Assembly: GCA_017412245.1 (NCBI GenBank)
Contig: JAFPYI010000010.1
Location: 1-44,875 of the forward strand
Direction of reading: 5' to 3'
Origin: Paludibacteraceae bacterium
GTDB lineage: Bacteria > Bacteroidota > Bacteroidia > Bacteroidales > Paludibacteraceae
DNA: 44,875 nucleotides
Shown one piece after another: positions 1 to 7,943 of this stretch (position 1 is the stretch's first letter; each line of letters begins with the position of its first letter). The translations under genes and the position numbers were made by a program. The notes beneath the pieces are model-generated. The model did not search any database. It saw only the letters and a list, made by a program, of their open reading frames with translations, and had not been told where the DNA came from.

Positions 1-410
1 CAGCAGCAGCAGCAGCACGAAGAGTCCTTCAACCTAACCTTTTCGCTAAACTTCGCAAGATAGTTGATATCATTCGGGAAAAATCCGGCATTATTACAAA
101 GTGGATTCATCAATCGTTGCGCATATTCCGGTGTATAGCGAAGAAAACTGATTTTCTTTTGTGCATACAATTGATATCGTTTCCATAATGGTAACTCACA
201 TAGGTATGGATACAAAGCTGCATCCAGTTCTATGCTTCCAAATCGCGCTACCATGAACGGCGCATCTGCCATCAAGCCTCGATAGATGAACTCGTTCAAC
301 TCCTCTCCGCTCATCAACGAGATACCCTTCGGCGCACGCTCGCCATGATAAAACAACTTGTTTATCATCCGCAGCGGGAATCGCTCTATTTTTTCTATAT
401 ACTTATTCAT
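1..410 (-). CDS. GT-D-like glycosyltransferase, C-terminus off window
   Basis: The ATG at 410 overlaps the stop of the upstream GT2 gene by 4 nt (ATGA), so the two are translationally coupled. About 136 codons are visible before the window edge. The segment APFMVARFGSIELDA near residue 52, followed by NAGFFPND near residue 105, resembles the GT-D/DUF1792-type glycosyltransferases found in bacterial polysaccharide clusters, where an RFG-x-x-E motif sits in the nucleotide-sugar site. The last visible codons are five cysteines from a GCT/CAG repeat exactly at the window edge. That is unlike the family and may be an edge artefact. The family assignment is by motif memory only; a role as a transferase of this glycan locus follows from position. 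Confidence 0.5.
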   Translation of the reverse strand, partial: MNKYIEKIERFPLRMINKLFYHGERAPKGISLMSGEELNEFIYRGLMADAPFMVARFGSIELDAALYPYLCELPLWKRYQLYAQKKISFLRYTPEYAQRLMNPLCNNAGFFPNDINYLAKFSEKVRLKDSSCCCCC

Positions 411-1321
411 TGCTTCCGAATCTTCTGCATATTAGACAACAGTCCCTTTAAATCGCGTGATGCTGCAAATAATCTCCATGCATACTTGTACTGCTCACGC
501 TTCAAAGCTTTCGCCTTTCGCATCTGCTCTAATAGATAGCGGATATTAAATTCATACATGCTTTTCGCATCATCATCATGATTTACCTTCCACAACTCCT
601 TGAATACCTCTATCTGCATCTTTTGACGACGGATATGATCTAAGTCGGAATAGATACCTTCCCCCGTCTGACGATACACACCTCCTATGAAATTCAAGAT
701 AGCTCCTTTACCGTTTTGCAGCAAGTGATAGAACTGGTGCGAGTCACGGAAATAATGATACTTATTACACCACGAATTATCATACGCGCTACGTCTGAAA
801 ACCATTGTCAGATACTGAGTCATCCACCGATGTAAAAACATATGAGTCGTGATATCAATATACTCTTTCCCTCCACGGAACAAATCATCATTTCCATCGG
901 TATAATATCTATTTTCTACCTGATTAAATTTTTCATACCGAGTCCATGTAACACTATACTCAGGATGCGATTCCATGAAGTCAACTTGTTTCTGCAACTT
1001 TCGCACATCTATCCAATAGTCATCGCCCTCACATGTCGCAATATATTTACCTTTTGCTGCCTCAATCGCTCTCCGTTCATTTTCTACTCCACCAACATTT
1101 CGTTCCGTACGAATACAACGCACGACCATAGGATGCTTGGCTGCATACTCGTCGCATATAGCATTCGTGCCATCTGTACTGCAATCATCCACTAAGATAA
1201 TTTCAATAGGAAAGTTTGTCTCTTGTTTCAAAAAACTTTCCAAAGCTTCTTTTATAAAACGCACGTGATTGTAGGTGATGCAAACAATGCTTACTAATAT
1301 ATTTGATTCTTCAATCTTCAT
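407..1321 (-). CDS. Family 2 glycosyltransferase
   Basis: 304 aa. The N-terminus (VSIVCITYNHVRFIKEAL) and the DDCSTDGT segment near residue 45 are the GT-A nucleotide-binding signature of GT2. CEGDDYW near residue 98 is the metal-binding acidic motif. No membrane segments are apparent. It should move a sugar from a nucleotide donor to a growing lipid-linked glycan on the cytoplasmic face; donor and acceptor cannot be told from sequence. It lies 31 nt downstream of asnA and overlaps the next gene by 4 nt, in the distal part of the pseudaminic-acid operon. Confidence 0.88.
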   Translation of the reverse strand: MKIEESNILVSIVCITYNHVRFIKEALESFLKQETNFPIEIILVDDCSTDGTNAICDEYAAKHPMVVRCIRTERNVGGVENERRAIEAAKGKYIATCEGDDYWIDVRKLQKQVDFMESHPEYSVTWTRYEKFNQVENRYYTDGNDDLFRGGKEYIDITTHMFLHRWMTQYLTMVFRRSAYDNSWCNKYHYFRDSHQFYHLLQNGKGAILNFIGGVYRQTGEGIYSDLDHIRRQKMQIEVFKELWKVNHDDDAKSMYEFNIRYLLEQMRKAKALKREQYKYAWRLFAASRDLKGLLSNMQKIRKQ

Positions 1322-1352
1322 TCTTCAAATCTGCTATGTTCACTCGTTCAAA

Positions 1353-2345
1353 TCACAGCAATCTCACATTCTGCTTCTCACATTCTTTCCTCATCTCATC
1401 AGGCCATATGCTTACTTGTATCTCTCCGATATGCAATTTATGTAACAAAAGCATACATAGACGACTCTGACCTATTCCTCCTCCTATCGTCAATGGTAAT
1501 TCATTTTGAATAACCATCTTGTGGAAAGGATACTTCGCCCAATCTTCATGTCCGGTACGCCGCAATTGGCGAATCATTGACTCTGCATCTACTCGAATCC
1601 CCATAGAGGATAACTCTACTACACACCCTAATGGTTCATACCATACTAATATATCTCCATTGAGCGCCCAATCATCGTAATCTGCAGCTCGTAAGTCATG
1701 TGGCTCTCCATTAGACAATTCCTCACCTATACCTTGTACAAAAACAGCTCCATACTCGCGGCATATTTTCTCTTCTCGTTCCTTAGCGGATAACATCGGA
1801 TAACGTTGCAATAGTTCCTCGGTTGTAATAAACTGAATTTTTTGGGGCAAAAACGGATGTATCGCCGGATAATGCTCGCTCACGATATACTCGGTATTCA
1901 ATATCGATTGATATATTAATCGAACTATATCGTACAAGAAACCATCATTTCTGTCTTCTTTTCCTATCACGCGACACCAATCCCACTGATCCACGTATAA
2001 ACTATGCAAAGCATCCAACTGTTCTTCCGGCCGGATTGCATTCATATCAGTATAAATACCGCTTCCTATAGGCTCATGCATGTCACCTAACTTGAGGCGT
2101 TTCCATTTAGCTAACGAATGTACAATCTCTGCACGTTGTTCATCCATGTGCTTCACCGTAAAAGATACCGGTTGCTCCACCCCACTCAATCCATCATTCA
2201 ATCCTTGCCCAGATAACACAAACAAAGGTGCAGTAACACGACGCAAATGAAGCGCTGTAGCTAAGTTAACCTGAAACGTATCTTTAATGAGCTTAATGGC
2301 ATGTTCCGTCTCTCGTTCATTCAATATTGGATAATATTCTTTCAT
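1353..2345 (-). CDS. asnA: Aspartate-ammonia ligase (asparagine synthetase A)
   Basis: Makes asparagine from aspartate, ammonia and ATP through an aspartyl-AMP intermediate; a class II tRNA-synthetase-like fold. Signature stretches are VHSLAKWKRLKLGD, LHSLYVDQWDW, HDLRAADYDDWALNGDI, ELSSMGIRVDAE and TIGGGIGQSRLCMLLL. The start at 2345 is preferred over the ATG at 2369. It gives 330 aa, the normal family length, and forms an ATGA overlap with the stop of the upstream ATP-grasp gene. A housekeeping-type enzyme inside a glycan operon, coupled to an ATP-grasp ligase, is unusual. It may supply Asn, or an activated Asp derivative, for glycan decoration (inference). Confidence 0.93.
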   Translation of the reverse strand: MKEYYPILNERETEHAIKLIKDTFQVNLATALHLRRVTAPLFVLSGQGLNDGLSGVEQPVSFTVKHMDEQRAEIVHSLAKWKRLKLGDMHEPIGSGIYTDMNAIRPEEQLDALHSLYVDQWDWCRVIGKEDRNDGFLYDIVRLIYQSILNTEYIVSEHYPAIHPFLPQKIQFITTEELLQRYPMLSAKEREEKICREYGAVFVQGIGEELSNGEPHDLRAADYDDWALNGDILVWYEPLGCVVELSSMGIRVDAESMIRQLRRTGHEDWAKYPFHKMVIQNELPLTIGGGIGQSRLCMLLLHKLHIGEIQVSIWPDEMRKECEKQNVRLL

Positions 2346-3565
2346 ATTTCTAATACTATCTTTAACCATTTATCTACATTCGCCATCGCGTTATCCATCT
2401 CTTCCTGTGTATCGAATCTTAAAAACATATCTCCTAAGCACATTCCAGCTCCAGTAAATGGCATCACCATATCTCCAGGCTGTACATTGATTCCTAAATA
2501 CTTAAGATTACGCTCCTTTATCCGCTCATCTAACACTATTTCCTTGAATACCCCTTGTTGACCTTTACCAGCATGTACCGCATAATTGCACCAGTATCCA
2601 TCACATGACACATCTTGCGGGAACTCCAATAATGGCAAACCAACTGCATGTCGCACTTCATTCTCTACCAAGTCGATTCCGTATGCCATCCGTTGCTCCT
2701 CGGCGATGCTATTCCCCCCTCCTCGCGGTGACACCTCCATAATATACGGTTTGCCGTTAATTCCAACACAAGCCTCTATATTATATATACCGGTTCCCAT
2801 GTGTAGCAACTCAAATAATCGGTTTAACTCATCAGTCAAATAGTCTTGGTCTGTTTGAGGCATCGTACAAGGATAGATTATCTTATCTGGAATAAATGGA
2901 TTATCTGCATTCGTGTCGAACTTTTGATCCGAATAGAAATTATAATACAACTTCCCATCTATCGTAAATGGATCTGCACTGGAGCGATAACCACGTATAG
3001 TAATAAAATCCTCAATGATAAAATGCTTGTTGATAGAGTATTTCAAAGCATTTTCTATCGCGACCGATAAATCTCGCGGATTAAGAACTTTTTGTACTCC
3101 CTTACTACCTGCGGAATCTACCGGTTTTACGATTACCGGCCATTCAAAATAATCAACATCCAGCAGTGCATCAGCTGCATTCGTGTAACTCTTTGCATGA
3201 GGTGTATTGAAACCATGTTCTTGCAGAAACTGACGGAATAATCCCTTGTCTTGCAGAATACAGGTTGATTCATACGATCCTTGGAATGGTAAGCCCATCT
3301 TCTCTGCTACGTATGCAGCAGAAACAACACCCGGATCGCAAGCAAAAGACATTACTCCGGCTACCTGTTTCTCCTGCGCTACCGCCAACACCTTCTCCTT
3401 ATCTACAATGCTCACATTAACATACTCATCTGCATATTTATGCGCATAATTATCCGGCAGGAAATCAGCTGTTATCACATATAGTCCTAACTTGTGCGCC
3501 ACGTCAATCACAGGCATCAGATATCGTGACCCTCCAAGCAATAATATTTTCTTCTGTAGACTCAT
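2342..3565 (-). CDS. ATP-grasp ligase (carbamoyl-phosphate-synthase-like)
   Basis: 407 aa. Residues 1-100 form a Rossmann-like pre-ATP-grasp domain (KKILLLGGSRYLMPVID). The ATP-grasp core follows, with WPVIVKPVDSAGSKGVQKV as the ATP-binding lysine/glycine loop and PYIMEVSPRGGGNS carrying the Mg-binding Glu/Asn-type residues. Members ligate a carboxylate (often an amino acid) to an amine or thiol with ATP. It is clearly related to the C-terminal half of the PseG fusion at 7944-10064 (FPLIVKPVDSSASRGVQKV). The next gene, asnA, starts within its stop codon. Within this locus it may attach an amino-acid-like acyl group to an amino sugar; the substrate is unknown. Confidence 0.82.
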   Translation of the reverse strand: MSLQKKILLLGGSRYLMPVIDVAHKLGLYVITADFLPDNYAHKYADEYVNVSIVDKEKVLAVAQEKQVAGVMSFACDPGVVSAAYVAEKMGLPFQGSYESTCILQDKGLFRQFLQEHGFNTPHAKSYTNAADALLDVDYFEWPVIVKPVDSAGSKGVQKVLNPRDLSVAIENALKYSINKHFIIEDFITIRGYRSSADPFTIDGKLYYNFYSDQKFDTNADNPFIPDKIIYPCTMPQTDQDYLTDELNRLFELLHMGTGIYNIEACVGINGKPYIMEVSPRGGGNSIAEEQRMAYGIDLVENEVRHAVGLPLLEFPQDVSCDGYWCNYAVHAGKGQQGVFKEIVLDERIKERNLKYLGINVQPGDMVMPFTGAGMCLGDMFLRFDTQEEMDNAMANVDKWLKIVLEI

Positions 3566-3579
3566 TTATAAATCTTAAA

Positions 3580-4722
3580 TCATAATTTTACAATCGCTTT
3601 GATGACGCGATCAATATCCGTGTCTGTCAAAGCATGGTGCATGGGGAGGCAAATTACTCTATTTGCCAACTCAGTTGCTATCGGCAGGTTCTTTGGATCT
3701 GCTGTGTGGAAATCGCGATATGGTTCGAAAGTGGTAATAAGCGGATAGAAATATCGTCTACCCAATACTCCTTGCAACTTCATTTTCTCATAGAGTTCAT
3801 CCCGCGTCATACCATATTCCGATTCGTTAATCAAAATCGGATAGTACGCGCAATTCCATTCGAAACCTTGTTCTGCACCTAACGATTCGATATAGGGAAA
3901 CAAATCGATGCCTTTTATCTGCTTAATAGCCTCCGTATATCGCTTTGCCACGCGTTTACGAGCCGCGATAGCATCATCTACTTGTTGCAGATTAAGCAAG
4001 CCATAGGCTGAACGGACTTCATCCATCTTGGAGTTGATGCCCGGAGCAAGAACAACCGTCTCATCCTCAAATCCAAAGTTTTTGAGTTGGTCAATGAGCC
4101 GTTTCATCTCCGCACTATGGCACACCAACGCTCCGCCTTCAATGGTATTGTACACCTTCGTAGCATGGAAACTAATGGTGCTTATATCACCAAAATTCAA
4201 GATGGAAGCCCAAGCCCCTTCGCGGGCTTGTACTCTCACGCCAAAGGCATGTGCCGCATCGTAGATCACTTTCAGATGATGCTTCTTAGCGATGGCATCA
4301 ATCCGCTCTACGTCGCATGGACAGCCATAACAGTGAACAGGAAGGATTGCCACCGTCTTATCCGTAATAGCTGCCTCAATCTTATTAGGGTCGATATTGC
4401 CGGTAGCCGGATCTACATCCACGAACATCGGAGTCAGATGGTTCCACCAGATGGCATGGCTGGTAGCCACGAACGAATAAGGCGATGTGATTACCTCTCC
4501 CTCTCGTATATCGAGTGCCTGCAAAGCCGTGATCAGCGGCAATGTACCATTCGTAAAAAGGGACAAGTACTCCACCCCGAGATACCGGGATAATGCAAGT
4601 TCTAACTCCTGGTGGAACGTCCCCATATTCGTGATCCATTTCTTTTCCCAAATTTGTTCAAGATATTGGTTCAGTTCCTCCAAGTTGGGCAATAAAGGCG
4701 AAGTTACTGTTATATTATTCAT
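3580..4722 (-). CDS. DegT/DnrJ/EryC1 sugar aminotransferase
   Basis: 380 aa PLP-dependent aminotransferase. FTNGTLPLITALQAL is the cofactor phosphate region, IYDAAHAFGV holds the Asp that contacts the pyridine nitrogen, and SFHATKVYNTIEGGA carries the Schiff-base lysine. The opening VTSPLLPNLEELNQYLEQIWEKKW resembles VioA/FdtB-type transaminases that act on dTDP-4-keto or dTDP-3-keto-6-deoxyhexoses. It differs from the PseC paralogue in this window (10731-11924), so a second amino sugar is likely. No nucleotide-sugar dehydratase for it is visible here. It overlaps the upstream GT2 by 8 nt and precedes the ATP-grasp gene by 14 nt. Confidence 0.85.
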   Translation of the reverse strand: MNNITVTSPLLPNLEELNQYLEQIWEKKWITNMGTFHQELELALSRYLGVEYLSLFTNGTLPLITALQALDIREGEVITSPYSFVATSHAIWWNHLTPMFVDVDPATGNIDPNKIEAAITDKTVAILPVHCYGCPCDVERIDAIAKKHHLKVIYDAAHAFGVRVQAREGAWASILNFGDISTISFHATKVYNTIEGGALVCHSAEMKRLIDQLKNFGFEDETVVLAPGINSKMDEVRSAYGLLNLQQVDDAIAARKRVAKRYTEAIKQIKGIDLFPYIESLGAEQGFEWNCAYYPILINESEYGMTRDELYEKMKLQGVLGRRYFYPLITTFEPYRDFHTADPKNLPIATELANRVICLPMHHALTDTDIDRVIKAIVKL

Positions 4723-5725
4723 GTATCAATAATTTATCAATCAAATTTCCAATTTTGTGTGAATAATTCTTGCGCTTTATCGTTCGCCATAGCAAAAATC
4801 GTGCTATATTTAATCGACAAAAGTCCACCAGTGTTAATTTACGATTAAAACAATCGTAAATATAAAAGTGAAGATCTTCTAACGCACGTTTATTCTTTTC
4901 TTCCAATCTCTCTCCGGCTAATGCATACTTCACCACCTTATAAATCAAGTCCAACTCTGCCTTATACAAAGGATCTCTCCATCGAGGTATCAAAAGAGGT
5001 ATGTATAATCCTTTGCAATACATTACCCATCCATCAATCCCTTTCGTTATCTCTCCGGATATTGATTTCTCATGACGAACATACACATACCCATAATCAT
5101 CCACACAAACTATATTTCCAAACTGCAAATAATGGTCCGTAATTATTGCATCCACAAATCGTTTCCCATATTCCTCCACCGGATTTGTTTGCTTGATATT
5201 CCGCGCTACAAATGCTTGATTCTGGATAAACCATTTTCCTTCAAAATACTGCTCTGGCGTTAATATCTCTCCCTCTTGGATGTTCTTATGCCACATATGT
5301 TCCCGCTTAACATCCCCTCGTAATGTCAACACCTTCATATTTGCCATACATAATGCGCACTCCGGATGTGTCTCTAACATCTCCACTTGATGCGCATATA
5401 CATTCGTTCCCGCTTCAAAATAATCATCTGCATCCACAAAAGCAATATACTTCCCTTTCGCTAACGGATAGGCATTGCAACGATTATATCCACTACGTTG
5501 ACTATTGTTAGCACAATTCCCCTCATCCGAATTACAATATGTAGCTATCACCTTACCCACATATTCTTTTTCCAGCATCTCACGCGTACCATCCGTCGAA
5601 CGATCATCGCTCACGATAACCTCATATGCAAACGGCATCTTCATCGCTAAGATACTGTCCAAGCACCTCCGCAACTCCTCCCGCTGCTCGTGACAGATAA
5701 CTATTATCGACAATATTGGATTCAT
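4715..5725 (-). CDS. Family 2 glycosyltransferase
   Basis: 336 aa. GT2 GT-A domain: LSIIVICHEQREELRRCLDSI at the N-terminus, VSDDRSTDGTREML near residue 39, and AFVDADDYFEAG near residue 94 as the DxD-like motif. The C-terminal ~130 residues are helical and typical of bacterial GT2 proteins that add a sugar to capsule or O-antigen repeats. It lies between the sialyltransferase-like gene (9 nt gap) and the sugar aminotransferase (8 nt overlap), so it is in the same operon. Substrates cannot be assigned. Confidence 0.87.
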   Translation of the reverse strand: MNPILSIIVICHEQREELRRCLDSILAMKMPFAYEVIVSDDRSTDGTREMLEKEYVGKVIATYCNSDEGNCANNSQRSGYNRCNAYPLAKGKYIAFVDADDYFEAGTNVYAHQVEMLETHPECALCMANMKVLTLRGDVKREHMWHKNIQEGEILTPEQYFEGKWFIQNQAFVARNIKQTNPVEEYGKRFVDAIITDHYLQFGNIVCVDDYGYVYVRHEKSISGEITKGIDGWVMYCKGLYIPLLIPRWRDPLYKAELDLIYKVVKYALAGERLEEKNKRALEDLHFYIYDCFNRKLTLVDFCRLNIARFLLWRTIKRKNYSHKIGNLIDKLLIHE

Positions 5726-5734
5726 TATATTATA

Positions 5735-6919
5735 CTATTTTTTCAAAACATACTGCCAGTGATACCATCCTACTACCCATTTTACAAAATGTTTTATCTG
5801 TTTCCAATTGGTTTGATTGGGGTATGGAATCTTTTCGGTGAGTATCCCTCCATAATTTTCATAATATTGTGTTATGCGTTCATCGGCACGCCAACCTGGT
5901 GCATTATGATTATCTATCAACCAATTAGTAACAATTGTATCTGGAGAGATCTTTTTTAAGGTCCATAAGGCTGATGATAAAAAGCCATAGATTGCAAATG
6001 GTCTTATTCCCTTTGTAAGAAAATAATACTCAATGGCGCATGATAGTCGCTTATATTTTATAGTAAGCATTTCGCAAAATAATGGTACATATTCATCCGT
6101 GTCACGTCCATGAGGAATATAGACTATTTCTGCATTTGGATATCTCTTTCTTACATCTACTAATTTTGCCCAAATAATTGCCTCGAAGATTTCCGGTTTT
6201 AATCCGTTGGTCCGACTCTTTATTGATGGACCTACAATATAAACAGCATTATCTCCATTGGGTTTGTCAAATATAGCATGAATATTAGAAAATTTGTTGG
6301 GATATATGCATACTTTACGATTTTGTGTATAATGGAATAGAGAAAACAGAAAATCATTATCATAAATTCCTTTTTGCTTAAAAATATGATCTATCCTCTT
6401 TTTTTTATCCATGTATGGTTTATACGTTGTTCGACGCCATACTTCTTTCATACCCCAATCAGTAGGTTCCTCGGTATTACTCATAATGCCATTAAGCATA
6501 GCAATAGTGGCGCATCCATCATCTAAATATACGATGACAGAATCTTCTGTTGCATAGTGAACTCCCAATGCTCTCTGCCCCAACGCATAGTAATCGCCTA
6601 CCATGATGCGACGATACCGTATAGATTCCTTCTCTTGAAAAATTCCTTTTGATGCAAATAAATCCAAATATATTTCTGCAATATTATCTGCTTCAATGGT
6701 TCTATATTTCAATTGCATCATACGCAACATCTCCATAACTTGTACGACTCTGCTATCATTCGGTTCAATGCCGATTATGAGTAGATAGTCCTCTATCTCA
6801 AACTCTTTAATCGCCTCGGCAGCACATAAAATTTGCAAAGGAGAATCCACTATAAAAGCAGTTGGTGTGCCCTTTGAAAAAGCTAATTCTTTGTAATATG
6901 AGTATTTTGAATGTTGCAT
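5735..6919 (-). CDS. Polysialyltransferase-like nonulosonate transferase
   Basis: 394 aa. The N-terminus contains AFIVDSPLQILCAAEAI, the opening of bacterial alpha-2,8-polysialyltransferase / GT52-type proteins. Three family signatures are visible in order: an acidic (D/E)(D/E)G motif as DDG at 133-135; an HP-type motif at 270-271 that reads His-Gly inside VYIPHGRDTDEY; and an S-S/T motif as SS at 315-316. The family transfers CMP-activated nine-carbon acids. Placement directly after pseI and downstream of pseF points to CMP-pseudaminate, or a derivative, as donor (inference). The gene looks more A+T-rich than the pse genes, which suggests separate acquisition. The substrate and the Gly in place of Pro need testing. 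Confidence 0.68.
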   Translation of the reverse strand: MQHSKYSYYKELAFSKGTPTAFIVDSPLQILCAAEAIKEFEIEDYLLIIGIEPNDSRVVQVMEMLRMMQLKYRTIEADNIAEIYLDLFASKGIFQEKESIRYRRIMVGDYYALGQRALGVHYATEDSVIVYLDDGCATIAMLNGIMSNTEEPTDWGMKEVWRRTTYKPYMDKKKRIDHIFKQKGIYDNDFLFSLFHYTQNRKVCIYPNKFSNIHAIFDKPNGDNAVYIVGPSIKSRTNGLKPEIFEAIIWAKLVDVRKRYPNAEIVYIPHGRDTDEYVPLFCEMLTIKYKRLSCAIEYYFLTKGIRPFAIYGFLSSALWTLKKISPDTIVTNWLIDNHNAPGWRADERITQYYENYGGILTEKIPYPNQTNWKQIKHFVKWVVGWYHWQYVLKK

Positions 6920-6928
6920 ATGTATAAA

Positions 6929-7942
6929 TTAAAAATTTACGTATTCCAATTCCATTCTATCGCCAAATTTCAGGTCGCGATTGACGCGTTTGCCTAATAT
7001 CTCCGGCAGGTATTTCGGATGTAAACCAAAGCCGGGACGGACGGAACGGACGTTCTGCTCTGTGATCATATCTCCGGCTTTCATATCTTCCGCCACATAC
7101 AGCGAACGGCTTGCAGTGCGGCTATTCTTCATTTTCTCCGTGAGCGAATAATCAACCTTACCCATTGCAGCCTCTGCCAACCTTACTTTCTGAACCATAT
7201 CGCGGAATTCAGTCTCATCCATTGAGAAGGTAGCATCTTCGCTTTCAACCTCTTTATTGAGGATGAAATGCTTCTCTATCATCACTGCGCCATTCGCTGC
7301 CGCAAGCACCGGGACCATGGCGCCAATAGTATGGTCGCTCAATCCGGCCTTTACACCAAAGCGTTCTGCGAGATCCCGAATCATTATCACATTCGCCTCC
7401 TCCACGGGTGCGGGATAGGCTGAGGTACACTTAAGCAGCGTAATATCATTATTGCCTACTCTACGACAAGCATCTACGGCAAGTTGTATATCCTCTATTT
7501 CTGCGATGCCGGTAGCGATGATCATGGGTTTCATCTTGGAGGCAGCATATTCAATCAGCGGGATATCGGTAATCTCAAAAGATGCAATCTTATACATAGG
7601 TGCGTCGAGCGACTCAAGGAAGTCAATTGCAGTCTTATCGAAAGGAGAGGAGAAACATACTAAGCCCTCGTCATGAGCGACTTTGAACAGCTCCTCATGC
7701 CACTCCCAGGGAGTATAAGCTTTCTGATACAACTCATAAAACTTCCTACCATCCCAAATGGAGTTTTCGTTAATCACGAAGTCAGGCTTGTCGCAATCCA
7801 ACGTGATCGTGTCAGCCGTATACGTCTGCAATTTGATTGCATCCGCACCGGCTCTTTTCGCTGCTTTTATCGTCTCGATAGCGACGGACTTGTCACCTCC
7901 ATGATTGGCCGACATCTCGGCTACTATCATACATTTTCCCAT
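6929..7942 (-). CDS. pseI: Pseudaminic acid synthase
   Basis: 337 aa, NeuB superfamily. Condenses 2,4-diacetamido-2,4,6-trideoxy-L-altrose (or an analogue) with phosphoenolpyruvate to give the nine-carbon acid. A TIM barrel starts with IVAEMSANHGGD. KLQTYTADTITL, FSSPFDKTAIDFLE, YKIASFEITD, LLKCTSAYPAP, GLSDHTIG and IEKHFIL follow in family order. The C-terminal ~60 residues are an antifreeze/SAF domain (SVRPGFGLHPKYL, ILGKRV). The AEMSANHGG and TYTADTITL wording favours PseI over NeuB and LegI. The gap to the upstream fusion gene is 1 nt. Confidence 0.93.
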   Translation of the reverse strand: MGKCMIVAEMSANHGGDKSVAIETIKAAKRAGADAIKLQTYTADTITLDCDKPDFVINENSIWDGRKFYELYQKAYTPWEWHEELFKVAHDEGLVCFSSPFDKTAIDFLESLDAPMYKIASFEITDIPLIEYAASKMKPMIIATGIAEIEDIQLAVDACRRVGNNDITLLKCTSAYPAPVEEANVIMIRDLAERFGVKAGLSDHTIGAMVPVLAAANGAVMIEKHFILNKEVESEDATFSMDETEFRDMVQKVRLAEAAMGKVDYSLTEKMKNSRTASRSLYVAEDMKAGDMITEQNVRSVRPGFGLHPKYLPEILGKRVNRDLKFGDRMELEYVNF

Positions 7943-7943
7943 A

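Noticed and set aside
1-17. CAG/GCT triplet repeat as a functional poly-Cys tract
   Set aside because: It sits exactly at the window edge and does not fit the protein family; an edge or assembly effect cannot be excluded.
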